Assembly (NCBI GenBank): GCA_017472735.1
Contig: JAFUOD010000007.1
Location: 1 to 64,000 of the forward strand
Direction of reading: 5' to 3'
From: Oscillospiraceae bacterium
GTDB taxonomy: Bacteria > Bacillota > Clostridia > Oscillospirales > Ruminococcaceae
Length of the DNA: 64,000 nucleotides
Position numbers and translations under genes: made by a program
Notes under the pieces: generated by a model
The model's input: only the letters and a program-made list of their open reading frames with translations
What the model was told of the DNA's origin: nothing
Databases searched by the model: none
Shown: one piece after another, positions 14,534-23,478 of the stretch
How positions within the stretch are numbered: position 1 is the first letter of the stretch
Layout of the letters: every line of letters begins with the position of its first letter

Positions 14534-15397
14534 ATGCACACCGAACTGACAAATATCGAGCGCGCCGAAATCCTTACCGAAGCGCTCCCATACATTAAAC
14601 GCTACACCGGCAAAACCGTTGTTGTTAAATACGGCGGCAACGCAATGATAAACGAAGAGCTTAAACAGCAGGTTATGGAAGATATAGTTTTGCTGTGGCT
14701 CATCGGTATCAAAGTCGTTTTGGTTCACGGCGGAGGTCCCGAGATTAACGAAATGATGCAAAAGCTTGGAAAGGAAGCTGTTTTTGTTGACGGACTTCGT
14801 GTAACCGATAAAGACACAGTCGACATCGTTCAGATGGTTTTGGCAGGTAAGGTTAACAAAACCTTAGTCAATCTGTTAGAAAAAAAAGGCGGCAAGGCAA
14901 TCGGTATTTCAGGCATGGACGGCAGACTTATTGAAGCTGAAATAAAAGACGAGCGTCTGGGATATGTCGGCAACATCAAAAAAATCAACATTGCCCCCGT
15001 TACCGATCTTTTGCAAAAGGGCTACATTCCCGTAATTTCTACCCTTGGATGTGACAGGGAAGGCAACACTTATAACATTAACGGCGATACTGCCGCTGCC
15101 CACATTGCAGGCGCGTTAGAGGCTGAAAGACTTATAATGATGACCGACATCGCAGGCATTTTAAGAGATAAAGATGACCCCTCGACTCTTATCACCGAGG
15201 TTAAGGTAAGCGAAGCTAAGAGCTTATATGACGAGGGCGTTATCTCAGGCGGTATGATTCCCAAGGTAGAATGTTGTATCGAAGCTATTGAACATGGTGT
15301 TAATAACGTCATCATCATGGACGGTCGCGTGCCTCATTCCATTCTGATGGAGCTTTTAACCGACGAAGGTGCCGGCACAATGGTTATGCCGGGATAA
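14534..15397 (+). CDS. argB: Acetylglutamate kinase
   Basis: 287 residues from ATG at 14534; a GTG at 14525 is in frame and AAAGG at 14516-14520 is short for it and long for the ATG, so the start is uncertain. Motifs: VVVKYGGNAM, VLVHGGGPEINEMM, LRVTDKDTVDIVQMVLAGKV, NGDTAAAHIAGAL and GGMIPKVECCIEAI. It phosphorylates N-acetylglutamate and is usually the arginine-inhibited step. The presence of an N-terminal helix (ERAEILTEALPYIKRY) suggests the hexameric, inhibited class. Confidence 0.96.
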   Translation: MHTELTNIERAEILTEALPYIKRYTGKTVVVKYGGNAMINEELKQQVMEDIVLLWLIGIKVVLVHGGGPEINEMMQKLGKEAVFVDGLRVTDKDTVDIVQMVLAGKVNKTLVNLLEKKGGKAIGISGMDGRLIEAEIKDERLGYVGNIKKINIAPVTDLLQKGYIPVISTLGCDREGNTYNINGDTAAAHIAGALEAERLIMMTDIAGILRDKDDPSTLITEVKVSEAKSLYDEGVISGGMIPKVECCIEAIEHGVNNVIIMDGRVPHSILMELLTDEGAGTMVMPG

Positions 15398-15411
15398 TAG
15401 GAGAAATAATT

Positions 15412-16575
15412 ATGTTTGATATCAAATCATCCGATAATGAATATGTAGCAGGCACTTACGGTCGCTTTCCAATAGAAATTGTTTCGGGTAAAGGCTCGCT
15501 TGTTTATGATGCTAACGGCAAAGAATACATAGACATGGGTTCGGGCATTGGCGTAACTGCTTTCGGTCTTTGCGACGATGAATGGGTAAAAGCTACATCA
15601 CAACAGCTCGCAACGCTCCAGCATATGTCTAACCTTTATTACACCGAGCCGTGCGCCAAGCTTGCAAAGCTTTTGTGCGAAAAAACAGGTCTTAAAAAAG
15701 TTTTCTTCGGCAACTCCGGTGCCGAGGCCAACGAATGTGCAATAAAAGTTGCACGTAAATATGCCTCTGAAAAAAAGGGCGATGATTACTTTACCATCAT
15801 CACCCTTAAAAACAGTTTTCACGGCAGAACCATAACAACTCTCTCCGCTACAGGACAGGACCACTTCCACAAGCTTTTTAATCCTCTTACCGACGGTTTC
15901 ATTCATGCCGAGGCCGGCAACATCGCTCAGCTTAACGAGCTTGTTGATAATAACAAGGTTGCAGGCATCATGCTTGAATGTGTTCAGGGCGAGGGCGGTG
16001 TTATCCCTCTTAGTGCTGATTATGTAAAAGCAGTTGCAGAAATTGCAAACAAAAACGATATAGTTCTCATTATTGATGAAGTGCAGACAGGCAACGGCAG
16101 AACAGGTAAGCTTTATTCTTACATGCACTTTGGCATTAACCCCGATGTTGTCACTACGGCTAAAGGTTTGGGCGGTGGCTTGCCGATCGGTGCGTGCTTA
16201 ATGGGCGAAAAGGTAAAAGATGTTCTTGGCAAAGGCGACCATGGCTCGACCTATGGCGGAAACCCCGTTTGCTGTGCAGGTGCTGTTAACATCATTTCAC
16301 GTATTGACGACAAGCTTTTGCAAAGCGTTAGTGCAAAAAGCGAATATATCTTTAACGCCCTCAGCGGACAAGAGGGAATCGAATCTGTAAGCGGCATGGG
16401 CTTAATTATCGGTATTAAAACCGCAAAGCCTGTTGCCGAGGTTATGAAGTACTGCATGGATAACGGCGTTTTATGCCTCACTGCAAAAGATAAATTAAGA
16501 CTTCTTCCTGCGTTAAATATACCGCAAGAGGTTTTGGAGAAAGCAATTGAAATTATCAAGCAAGCTTGTAAATGA
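15412..16575 (+). CDS. argD: Acetylornithine aminotransferase
   Basis: 387 residues from ATG at 15412 with TAGGAG upstream. A class-III PLP aminotransferase that converts N-acetylglutamate semialdehyde to N-acetylornithine. Visible motifs: FFGNSGAEANECAIKVARKY, NSFHGRTITTLSATGQ, the PLP-contacting VLIIDEVQTGNGRTGKLYSY and the lysine in TTAKGLGGGLPIGA. Length is typical. It is fourth in an arg operon that has no argG or argH; these must be elsewhere. Confidence 0.96.
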   Translation: MFDIKSSDNEYVAGTYGRFPIEIVSGKGSLVYDANGKEYIDMGSGIGVTAFGLCDDEWVKATSQQLATLQHMSNLYYTEPCAKLAKLLCEKTGLKKVFFGNSGAEANECAIKVARKYASEKKGDDYFTIITLKNSFHGRTITTLSATGQDHFHKLFNPLTDGFIHAEAGNIAQLNELVDNNKVAGIMLECVQGEGGVIPLSADYVKAVAEIANKNDIVLIIDEVQTGNGRTGKLYSYMHFGINPDVVTTAKGLGGGLPIGACLMGEKVKDVLGKGDHGSTYGGNPVCCAGAVNIISRIDDKLLQSVSAKSEYIFNALSGQEGIESVSGMGLIIGIKTAKPVAEVMKYCMDNGVLCLTAKDKLRLLPALNIPQEVLEKAIEIIKQACK

Positions 16576-16590
16576 TTTAGGAGGAACACT

Positions 16591-17574
16591 ATGAACTTAC
16601 AAGGCAGAAGCTTCTTAAAGCTTTTAGATTTCACTCCCGATGAAATCGAATACTTAATAAACTTAGCAATCGACCTTAAGGCTAAGAAAAAAGCCGGTAT
16701 CCCTCATAAAATTTGTGAGGGTAAAAGCATAGCCCTTATTTTTGAAAAAACCAGCACCCGCACACGTTGCGCTTTCGAGGTTGCCGCTGCCGATCTGGGC
16801 ATGCACCCCACCTACTTAGATCCCACAGGCTCTCAGATTGGAAAAAAAGAAAGTATTGCCGATACAGCGCGTGTTTTAGGCCGAATGTATGATGGCATTG
16901 AATACCGCGGCTTCGGTCAAAACATTGTTGAAGAACTTGCAAGTTATGCAGGCGTGCCTGTTTGGAACGGACTTACAAACGAATTCCACCCTACACAAAT
17001 TTTAGCCGACTTCATGACAATTAAGGAGCACTTTGGCTCGCTTAAAGGCAAAAAGCTTGTTTACATGGGCGACGCACGCTACAACATGGGTAATTCACTT
17101 ATGGTTGGCTGTGCAAAAATGGGTATGCACTTTGTTGCCTGCACATCAAAAGAATTCTTCCCGAGCGACGAGCTTGTTGCAACCTGTAAAACAATAGCTT
17201 CTGAAACAGGTGCAGTGCTCGAATTCATTACCGACCCGATGATCGCAACTAAGAACGCAGATGTTATTTATACTGACGTTTGGGTATCTATGGGTGAACC
17301 TGCCGATGTATGGGAGTCCAGAATCAAGACTCTTATGCCTTATCAGGTCAATAAAAAGCTTATGGATAACGCAGGTGAGGGCTGCCGTTTCATGCACTGT
17401 CTGCCTGCATTCCATGATCTTAAAACCACCATTGGTAAAGAGATTTACGAAAAATTCGGCATAGACTGCATGGAAGTAACCGACGAAGTGTTTGAATCCA
17501 GCCGGTCCATCGTATTCGATGAAGCTGAAAACCGTATGCACACGATCAAGGCCGTAATGGCAGCAACACTTTAA
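16591..17574 (+). CDS. argF: Ornithine carbamoyltransferase
   Basis: 327 residues from ATG at 16591 behind AGGAGG. The carbamoyl-phosphate site is [20 protein letters not shown], with [12 protein letters not shown], and the ornithine loop is seen in [10 protein letters not shown]. Normal length for a catabolic or anabolic OTC; the operon context makes it anabolic. It is the last gene before a GC-rich hairpin and a bidirectional terminator. Confidence 0.97.
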   Translation: MNLQGRSFLKLLDFTPDEIEYLINLAIDLKAKKKAGIPHKICEGKSIALIFEKTSTRTRCAFEVAAADLGMHPTYLDPTGSQIGKKESIADTARVLGRMYDGIEYRGFGQNIVEELASYAGVPVWNGLTNEFHPTQILADFMTIKEHFGSLKGKKLVYMGDARYNMGNSLMVGCAKMGMHFVACTSKEFFPSDELVATCKTIASETGAVLEFITDPMIATKNADVIYTDVWVSMGEPADVWESRIKTLMPYQVNKKLMDNAGEGCRFMHCLPAFHDLKTTIGKEIYEKFGIDCMEVTDEVFESSRSIVFDEAENRMHTIKAVMAATL

Positions 17575-17580
17575 ATTCAG

Positions 17581-17631
17581 CCGCAGCGCCTCCACCCTCC
17601 GCCCCACGCCCATTCGGGCGGCAGGCTGCGG
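17581..17631. repeat. GC-rich hairpin downstream of argF
   Basis: CCGCAGC (17581-17587) pairs with GCTGCGG (17625-17631) around an inner CGCCC-ATTC-GGGCG stem. It is much richer in GC than its surroundings and could be a REP-like palindrome. Confidence 0.55.
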
Positions 17632-17660
17632 ACGTCGGCGCCAATCAATCACATAGCACA

Positions 17661-17692
17661 AAAATCCCACAGGGCTGACCCTGTGGGATTTT
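17661..17692. terminator. Bidirectional terminator between argF and the DUF3237 gene
   Basis: AAAATCCCACAGGG and CCCTGTGGGATTTT form a perfect 14-bp stem with a CTGA loop; A and T runs serve both converging units. Confidence 0.93.
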
Positions 17693-17693
17693 A

Positions 17694-18074
17694 CTATATC
17701 ACAAATATCTTAACAGTAACACCGCCGTCGGCAGGTGTAACCTCTGCCTTAAGGTCAGAAGTCATCAAAAAGCTCAAAGCCTTACTGTCTGTCACAATTT
17801 TCGGCGTGCAGTTAAGCATATCTCTGCCGTTATTCTCAATAAAAATCCGGCAGGGAAGTCCATCGCAGTCCACACCCTCAAGCATATACCTTGCACTTAG
17901 GCGCATACCGCTTTTGTCAATTGTTTGTGTGTCACACCCTTTTGCAACTGTCTTTCCTTTAAAGCTTTCGCAGTCAGCTTCAGCTTCAAATTCAATCATC
18001 ACAATCTTCCGGGCCTCACACTCAACAGCATTGAACCCCGTGATCTTAACGTTTATCTCTAAAATCTTATTCAT
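17694..18074 (-). CDS. DUF3237-like protein
   Basis: 126 residues from ATG at 18074 with AAGG upstream. The strand pattern with GKTVAKGCDTQTIDKSGMRL, then SARYMLEGVDCDGLPCRIFI and ENNGRD, resembles DUF3237 (UPF0311) proteins, small beta-barrels without a proven activity. It lies two bases from the stop of an esterase gene, so the two are probably cotranslated. A role in handling an ester substrate is only suggested by this context. Confidence 0.65.
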   Translation of the reverse strand: MNKILEINVKITGFNAVECEARKIVMIEFEAEADCESFKGKTVAKGCDTQTIDKSGMRLSARYMLEGVDCDGLPCRIFIENNGRDMLNCTPKIVTDSKALSFLMTSDLKAEVTPADGGVTVKIFVI

Positions 18075-18075
18075 A

Positions 18076-18834
18076 TCAAACCTTAAAAATAGATTTCATA
18101 AATTCATAAAGGTGAGGTCTTACGCTTGTGGGGTTGTGATAACCGCCTTTAATAAAGTGCCAAATGCAGTTGTGTCCGTTTTTGTTAAGAATATTCTTAT
18201 ATGTGTCAGGGAATCCTCCGACAACACCGTCGGTCTCGCCGGCGCTTATCATCAAAACATAAGGCTTCGGGTCAAATATCATTTCGCTTTCAGATTTGAA
18301 CTGTCCGGGATGTGCAACAATGTCTCTGCCCGGCAAAAGACCGGGTGCAGGCGCACATGCGCCGACATAGCCAAAATAATCGGCATGGGTAATACCAATA
18401 TAAAGCGATTCTCTTGCACCCATCGAGAAGCCTGTAACAGCTGTGTTCTCACGGCCCTTTTTAATCTTAAAATTCTTTTCAATAAAGGGAATGAGATCCT
18501 TAAACATATCAATTGCAAATCTGTCATAACAAAGCGAGTTTTCAATGTTCATGCCTGTACATTTTTCAAGCTTGTCAGAACAGAAAATGTAGGGTATAAC
18601 AACTATCATTTCCTTTGCAATACCTGTTAAAGGCATAGCATTAAGCGCGTTTTCAAGTCCAACGTCGGGCTGAGTCATCCAGTCCTCGGTGTCCCAATAT
18701 CCGTGAAGAATATACAAAACAGGATATTCCTTCGTGCCGTCATAGCTTGCGGGTAAATACACATTAACAGGTGTATCTCTTTTTGCTGTCTGAGAATAGT
18801 AATAGTGCTTCTTTAATGTTACCTTGTTTTCCAT
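18076..18834 (-). CDS. Esterase, alpha/beta hydrolase (feruloyl/acetyl esterase D type)
   Basis: 252 residues; ATG at 18834 has AAAGG at nine bases, while the in-frame ATG at 18843 abuts it. It has YPVLYILHGYWDTEDW (oxyanion loop HGY), the nucleophile elbow GFSMGARESLYIG (Ser about 129), and late acidic and His residues in MISAGETDG and KGGYHNPTSV. No signal peptide is seen, so it should act in the cytoplasm on imported, esterified sugars. It lies next to a second esterase in the same orientation, suggesting plant-polysaccharide de-esterification. Confidence 0.88.
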   Translation of the reverse strand: MENKVTLKKHYYYSQTAKRDTPVNVYLPASYDGTKEYPVLYILHGYWDTEDWMTQPDVGLENALNAMPLTGIAKEMIVVIPYIFCSDKLEKCTGMNIENSLCYDRFAIDMFKDLIPFIEKNFKIKKGRENTAVTGFSMGARESLYIGITHADYFGYVGACAPAPGLLPGRDIVAHPGQFKSESEMIFDPKPYVLMISAGETDGVVGGFPDTYKNILNKNGHNCIWHFIKGGYHNPTSVRPHLYEFMKSIFKV

Positions 18835-18855
18835 ATCTTTCATCCTTTCAAATCA

Positions 18856-19746
18856 TTATCCAAACATCTTTGGCAAGCCGTTATACAAAATGTTCAAAAC
18901 CGTTGTCTTGTCATGATATCCGCCCTCGCGAAGAGCATAATAGAAGTTTCCGTCCTTAAAGTTGTCGCAATAAACAAATGCATCGGTCAAGGTCTTCATC
19001 TTTTCTACCATCGGTGTCATGTTGGGGTAGGCAATATCGTTTGTACCTGTGCCCGAATATATGATAAAATCATCCTTTGTCCAGCCCGAGTTTCTCACAA
19101 TGCTTGCCATATATTCAGCAGTTGCGTCGGTCTCAAGCAATCCGCCTCTTTGCGTTACGCACCACGAGTCACCGCTAATGGGCATATAATATGCAATTTC
19201 ATCAAGTCTGTTTTCAAATGTCCACCATGTAACGGCGCTTCCCAGCGAGAATCCGCCCATCGCACGGTTTTGTCTTGTTGCTTTCAAATCGCCGTTAAAG
19301 TTTGTGTTAAACGAGGTCTCCAGCACAGGGATAAGGTCGTACACAAGCTCGTTGTGAAATGGCTTTATAACGTCCCACACACCGTCAACAAGCGAGTTCT
19401 GATATGTAGGTGTGCACACGATGCAGGGTTTAACATCGCCGCTTGCCATCATGTTATCCAATAAATTCTTTGTGTCACTTTCAATACCGTCGTTCAAAAA
19501 GTACCAGTTTTCGTTGTCTGCTCCTCCATGAGAAAGATACATAACGTTATATTTTGTTTCCTTGTCGTTCTCATCATAGCCGTAGGGGAGATACACCAAA
19601 GCAGTCTTTTCATACTCTTTCATACTTCCGGTATAGTCCTTCGCAACATATGCAAATCTTATAACCTTACCCTGCTTTTCACAAGGCGATAAATACCCGT
19701 CGGGGATATTCTTATATATGTTATCCGGATAACTTCTTTTAATCAT
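18856..19746 (-). CDS. Esterase, CE1-like alpha/beta hydrolase
   Basis: 296 residues from ATG at 19746 with AGGTGGG upstream. Motifs are YNVMYLSHGGADNENWYF (oxyanion HGG), the nucleophile elbow MGGFSLGSAVTWW (Ser near 167) and a C-terminal His in REGGYHDKTT. The pattern fits feruloyl or acetylxylan esterases of family CE1. No signal peptide is seen. It is the first gene of a three-gene esterase/esterase/DUF3237 unit with its own promoter. Confidence 0.87.
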   Translation of the reverse strand: MIKRSYPDNIYKNIPDGYLSPCEKQGKVIRFAYVAKDYTGSMKEYEKTALVYLPYGYDENDKETKYNVMYLSHGGADNENWYFLNDGIESDTKNLLDNMMASGDVKPCIVCTPTYQNSLVDGVWDVIKPFHNELVYDLIPVLETSFNTNFNGDLKATRQNRAMGGFSLGSAVTWWTFENRLDEIAYYMPISGDSWCVTQRGGLLETDATAEYMASIVRNSGWTKDDFIIYSGTGTNDIAYPNMTPMVEKMKTLTDAFVYCDNFKDGNFYYALREGGYHDKTTVLNILYNGLPKMFG

Positions 19747-19779
19747 TCTAAACCCACCTAAAAAATTAATAATAGGTTT

Positions 19780-19808
19780 ATTGTAAACTATTTTTTACAA
19801 TAGTGCAA
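19780..19808 (-). promoter_or_regulatory. Promoter of the esterase unit with an overlapping inverted repeat
   Basis: On the minus strand TTGCAC (19808-19803) and TACAAT (19785-19780) are 17 bp apart. An inverted repeat TTGTAAA/TTTACAA (19781-19800) covers the spacer and -10 box, a likely operator for an unseen regulator. Confidence 0.65.
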
Positions 19809-19911
19809 GTAGCTAGATATTTTTTTAACAAAAAGCACAGCAATTCAACTAAAAATTTATGAAATTTACGAAAAAATATGTGTTTTTCCACTTTAATTTT
19901 TAACAATTATA

Positions 19912-19920
19912 TGCTATAAT
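19912..19920 (+). promoter_or_regulatory. Extended -10 promoter of the tldD-tldE unit
   Basis: TGCTATAAT at 19912-19920 is an extended -10 element about 50 bp upstream of the tldD start; the -35 region is poor. Confidence 0.55.
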
Positions 19921-19969
19921 CGCTTTGTTGATAGTTTTATCTAAATAAAACATGAAAGGACAAAATGTT

Positions 19970-21355
19970 ATGATTGACAAGAAAACGATGTCAGACCTCA
20001 TTGCAATCGTCTTGCGAGGAGGAGCTGATTTTGTTGAAGTGTTTGCTGAGCACTCAAAAAACGATGTTATTACTTACAGCAATAAAAAAATAGAAAATGT
20101 TGCCGATACTGTTGTAAGCGGTGTAGGCATCCGTGCATTCTTAGGTGTTCGCACCTTCTTTGCCTGCACCACCGATTTAACCCCCTCAGGTCTTAAAGAA
20201 TGTGCTTTGCGCGTAGCACAGGCTGTCGGCGGACATGTTGACAATATTCCCGAATTCTACCTTGCAGAAAGAATCAACCCCAACATCAACCCAATTAAGG
20301 TTTTACCCAGCGATGTTCCTGCAAAGGTTCGTGCCGAACTTTTAAGAAGCGGCTGCGTAAAGGCTTATGATTACGATTCTAAGATCATTCAGGTTGCAGG
20401 CAACCTCATTTCTTACGATAAGCAGTTTGTTGTTGCCAACAGTGAGGGTCTTTACACAGGCGACAGACAGGTGAGAACAAGAATGTTCATTCAAGCAGTC
20501 GCTTCCGATGGCTCGGTTAATCAAGTTGGTTCCTGCTCACCCGGACGTTCAATGGGTATCGAGCTGTTCGATATGATCACCCCCGACTATATCGGTAACG
20601 AGGCTGCACGTCAGGCAATGGTCAACTTAAGCGCTGTTCCTTGCCCTTCGGGTAAAATGGCAGTTGCAATCGAAAATGGCTTCGGCGGCGTTATCTTCCA
20701 CGAGGCTTGCGGTCACTCGCTCGAAGCTACCAGCGTAGCGATCGGTATGTCTCAGATGGCAGGCAAGCTCGGTCAGCAGATTGCTAACCCCAAGGTAACC
20801 GCAATTGACGACGGCACCATTCCCAACGCTTGGGGCTCCTGCAATATCGACGATGAGGGTAACCCCATGATCCGCCGTGTCCTTATAAAAGACGGTATCT
20901 TAAATTCTTACATGATCGACCGTCTCGGCTCATTAAGAATGGGTATGCCTCACACCGCAAGCGGCAGACGTCAGAGCTATGCTTACGAAACTACTTCCCG
21001 CATGACTAACACCTTCATCGACAACGGCCCCGACAAGAACGAAGACATCATCGCTTCTATTGATAACGGTATCTATTGCAAAGCAATGGGCGGCGGCTCG
21101 GTTAATCCTTTCACAGGTGCATTCAACTTTGCAGTTAACGAGGGTTACATTATCCGCAACGGCAAGATCTGCGAACCTGTTCGCGGTGCAAGCTTGATCG
21201 GCACAGGCTCCGAAGTTATTCAAAAGATCGACATGGTCGGTCAAAATCTCGAAACTGCACAGGGTATGTGCGGTTCTTCCAGCGGCTCTGTTCCTACCGA
21301 CGTTGGTCAGCCCCTCATTCGTGTATCTGATATTACTGTCGGCGGTCAGGCATAA
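19970..21355 (+). CDS. tldD: TldD family metalloprotease
   Basis: 461 residues. ATG at 19970 has GAAAGGA at nine bases. The zinc site is in GVIFHEACGHSLEATSV (HExxxH near residue 245), the hallmark of TldD, the catalytic partner of the TldD/TldE complex that degrades or matures unfolded peptides. The C-terminal half has GGGSVNPFTGAFNFAVNEGY and GTGSEVIQKIDMVGQ. It lies directly upstream of its TldE partner. No ribosomally made peptide precursor is seen nearby, so a housekeeping peptidase role is more likely. Confidence 0.94.
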   Translation: MIDKKTMSDLIAIVLRGGADFVEVFAEHSKNDVITYSNKKIENVADTVVSGVGIRAFLGVRTFFACTTDLTPSGLKECALRVAQAVGGHVDNIPEFYLAERINPNINPIKVLPSDVPAKVRAELLRSGCVKAYDYDSKIIQVAGNLISYDKQFVVANSEGLYTGDRQVRTRMFIQAVASDGSVNQVGSCSPGRSMGIELFDMITPDYIGNEAARQAMVNLSAVPCPSGKMAVAIENGFGGVIFHEACGHSLEATSVAIGMSQMAGKLGQQIANPKVTAIDDGTIPNAWGSCNIDDEGNPMIRRVLIKDGILNSYMIDRLGSLRMGMPHTASGRRQSYAYETTSRMTNTFIDNGPDKNEDIIASIDNGIYCKAMGGGSVNPFTGAFNFAVNEGYIIRNGKICEPVRGASLIGTGSEVIQKIDMVGQNLETAQGMCGSSSGSVPTDVGQPLIRVSDITVGGQA

Positions 21356-21387
21356 GCGTGAGCTATCGCTAATTTAGGAGGAAAACT

Positions 21388-22704
21388 ATGAACAATACAG
21401 AAATTAAAAAAGCGGTAGCCGAAGCAGCTTTAGCTTGCGGTGCCGAAGGTTATGAACTTAATATCGAAGCAGGTGTCAGCGCAGGCGCCGAAGCTTTAAA
21501 GGATGAGATCTCTTCCGTTACATATAACCGCACAGGCGCGATGAGCGTTAGATGCGTTAAAAACGGTAAAAGCGGCTACGCCTCCAGCGAGCTTGTAACC
21601 CCCGAGGCTGCTGCCGAGCTTGTTTACCGTGCATGCGAGAATGCATCTGTTGTTGACGACCCCGACGAAGTACCCTTGTTCGAGGGCTCGAAGGAGTATA
21701 CAATAATCGAAGAAGAAGCTGTCGTTTTACCCTCTGCCGAAGAACTTATCAAACACACCCTCGATTTGCAGAAAAAAGCTTATGCTTTGTCTGATAAGGT
21801 TATCGACGGTACACAGTCATTCACAAGCTGTGCTTCCGAGGAGCACACATTTATCAATTCCGCGGGTATCGACCTTTCTTACGAATCTGCAATTGTTTAT
21901 CACGGTGTTGTTGCCGCTGTTAAAGACGGTGATGAGGGTGAGGAAGACTACGAGGTTTCGTTGATTAACAAAAAGACCTCTGATGAGCTTGCCAAAGAGG
22001 CTGTAGAAACTGCTCTTTCCAAACTCGGCGCTCAGTCTGTTGATTCGGGCAAGTATAACATCATTATGGACAAGGGCACAATGAGAAGTGTTTTAGGCGT
22101 TTATTCGTCTGTATTCTCCGCTCGTTCCGCATTCTTAAAAACAACACTTCTTGCAGGTAAAGAGGGTGAAAAGGTTGCTTCCGATATTTTAACCATCACC
22201 GATGATCCCTTCCACCCTGCAAAGTTCGGTCACTGCCCGTTCGATGCCGAAGGCGTTGCAGTTTATAAGAAGAATGTTATCGAAAACGGCGTGTTAAAGA
22301 CTCTTCTTTATAACAGAATGTATGCTAAGATCTTCGGCAAAGAAACAACAGGCAATGCTTCAAGCGCTAAGAATATTTCTCCCAAGGGCTTATATATCGA
22401 AGCAGGCGACCTTACTTCTGATGAGCTTTTAGCTAAGCTTGATAACGGTATCTACATTACCGAGCTTAAGGGCTTGCATGCAGGCGCAAACACCCAAAGC
22501 GGCGACTTCTCGCTCGAGGCAGCAGGCTTCTTGGTTGAAAACGGCAAAAAAACAAAGCCCGTTAAGAACTTCACCATTGCCGATAACTTCTTTGAAATCA
22601 TCAAAAAGGTTGCAGCTCTTTCTAACGAGGTAGAGTTTGCAACGGGCGGTAACATCGGCTCGCCCGAGGTTATGTTCACCGATATCTCGGTTTCGGGAAA
22701 ATAA
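21388..22704 (+). CDS. pmbA: TldE/PmbA family protein
   Basis: 438 residues from ATG at 21388 behind TAGGAGG. Same fold as TldD but without the HExxxH zinc motif, as normal for TldE/PmbA, which forms the heterodimer. Visible: YNRTGAMSVRCVKNGKSGYA, a central DPFHPAKFGHCPFDAEGVAV, LLYNRMYAKIFG and the ending GGNIGSPEVMFTDISVSG. It shares an operon with tldD and ends at a bidirectional terminator. Confidence 0.92.
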   Translation: MNNTEIKKAVAEAALACGAEGYELNIEAGVSAGAEALKDEISSVTYNRTGAMSVRCVKNGKSGYASSELVTPEAAAELVYRACENASVVDDPDEVPLFEGSKEYTIIEEEAVVLPSAEELIKHTLDLQKKAYALSDKVIDGTQSFTSCASEEHTFINSAGIDLSYESAIVYHGVVAAVKDGDEGEEDYEVSLINKKTSDELAKEAVETALSKLGAQSVDSGKYNIIMDKGTMRSVLGVYSSVFSARSAFLKTTLLAGKEGEKVASDILTITDDPFHPAKFGHCPFDAEGVAVYKKNVIENGVLKTLLYNRMYAKIFGKETTGNASSAKNISPKGLYIEAGDLTSDELLAKLDNGIYITELKGLHAGANTQSGDFSLEAAGFLVENGKKTKPVKNFTIADNFFEIIKKVAALSNEVEFATGGNIGSPEVMFTDISVSGK

Positions 22705-22721
22705 TCATACTAAAAAAATAT

Positions 22722-22750
22722 AAAGCCTCCGATTTTTCGGAGGCTTTTTT
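22722..22750. terminator. Bidirectional terminator between pmbA and the ABC operon
   Basis: AAAGCCTCCG and CGGAGGCTTT with an ATTTTT loop and flanking A/T runs. Confidence 0.93.
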
Positions 22751-23477
22751 ATGTGTTCAATAGTTTTTTAGTATATGGGTGCTTCGGGTCATCAAAAAGC
22801 TTTTGTGTTTCGTTTTCTTCAACAATTTCGCCGTTACGCATAACCATAACCCTGTCGCATATCTGATAAATAACATCCAAATCATGGCTTATAAACAAAT
22901 AGCTAAGGTCAAATTCATCTTTTAGCTCTTTCATAAGTCTTAAAATCTGTGCCTGAACAGTAACATCTAAAGCACTCACAGGCTCATCGGCAATTAAAAA
23001 TTTCGGGTGAGTAATAATTGCCGATGCAATCGCAACTCTCTGCCTCTGCCCCCCCGACAGCTCATCGGGTTTTCTGTTGGCATAGCCTTCACCAAGTCCA
23101 ATGCGATCAAGCATTTTTAACGCTCGTTCTTTTCGCTCTTGTTTGGGCACACCCTGCGCCCTTAAAGGCTCTTCCAAAATCCACAAAATACTCTTTTCGG
23201 GGTTGAGGCTCGAAAAAGGGTCCTGAAATACCATCTGCGGCAGCTTCGAATAGTGAATAACATCACCTTCACAGTCCGTAATAAGCCCTAAAATCGCTTT
23301 CGATAAAGTCGATTTTCCGCAGCCGCTTTCGCCGACAAGTCCCACGATCTCGTCTTTATAAATTTTTAAACTTACATTTTTCAAAACTTGCTTGCGTTCA
23401 GGCTTTTTAAGTCCCTTTCGCTTACCCTCATAAAAGCAGGAAAGATTTTTAACCTCAAGCAACAGTTCCTTATCCAT
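22749..23477 (-). CDS. Oligopeptide/nickel ABC transporter ATP-binding protein (DppF/OppF type)
   Basis: 242 residues. ATG at 23477 has AAAGGA upstream; a longer reading overlaps the preceding gene. ABC ATPase with Walker A GLVGESGCGKST, Q-loop MVFQDPFSSLNP, signature LSGGQRQRVAIA, Walker B FLIADEPVSALDV and a late His switch (FISHDLDV). It is shorter than usual: it stops at HPYTKKLLNT, without the C-terminal oligopeptide-transporter extension, because the stop falls in the terminator stem. Last gene of the importer operon. Confidence 0.92.
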   Translation of the reverse strand: MDKELLLEVKNLSCFYEGKRKGLKKPERKQVLKNVSLKIYKDEIVGLVGESGCGKSTLSKAILGLITDCEGDVIHYSKLPQMVFQDPFSSLNPEKSILWILEEPLRAQGVPKQERKERALKMLDRIGLGEGYANRKPDELSGGQRQRVAIASAIITHPKFLIADEPVSALDVTVQAQILRLMKELKDEFDLSYLFISHDLDVIYQICDRVMVMRNGEIVEENETQKLFDDPKHPYTKKLLNT

Positions 23478-23478
23478 T

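Noticed and set aside
17683..18630. 315-codon plus-strand frame antisense to the DUF3237 and esterase genes
   Set aside because: It begins inside a terminator and opposes two genes with clear motifs.
19970..22704. TldD/TldE as part of a microcin-type biosynthetic cluster
   Set aside because: No precursor peptide, modifying enzyme or exporter is found beside the pair.
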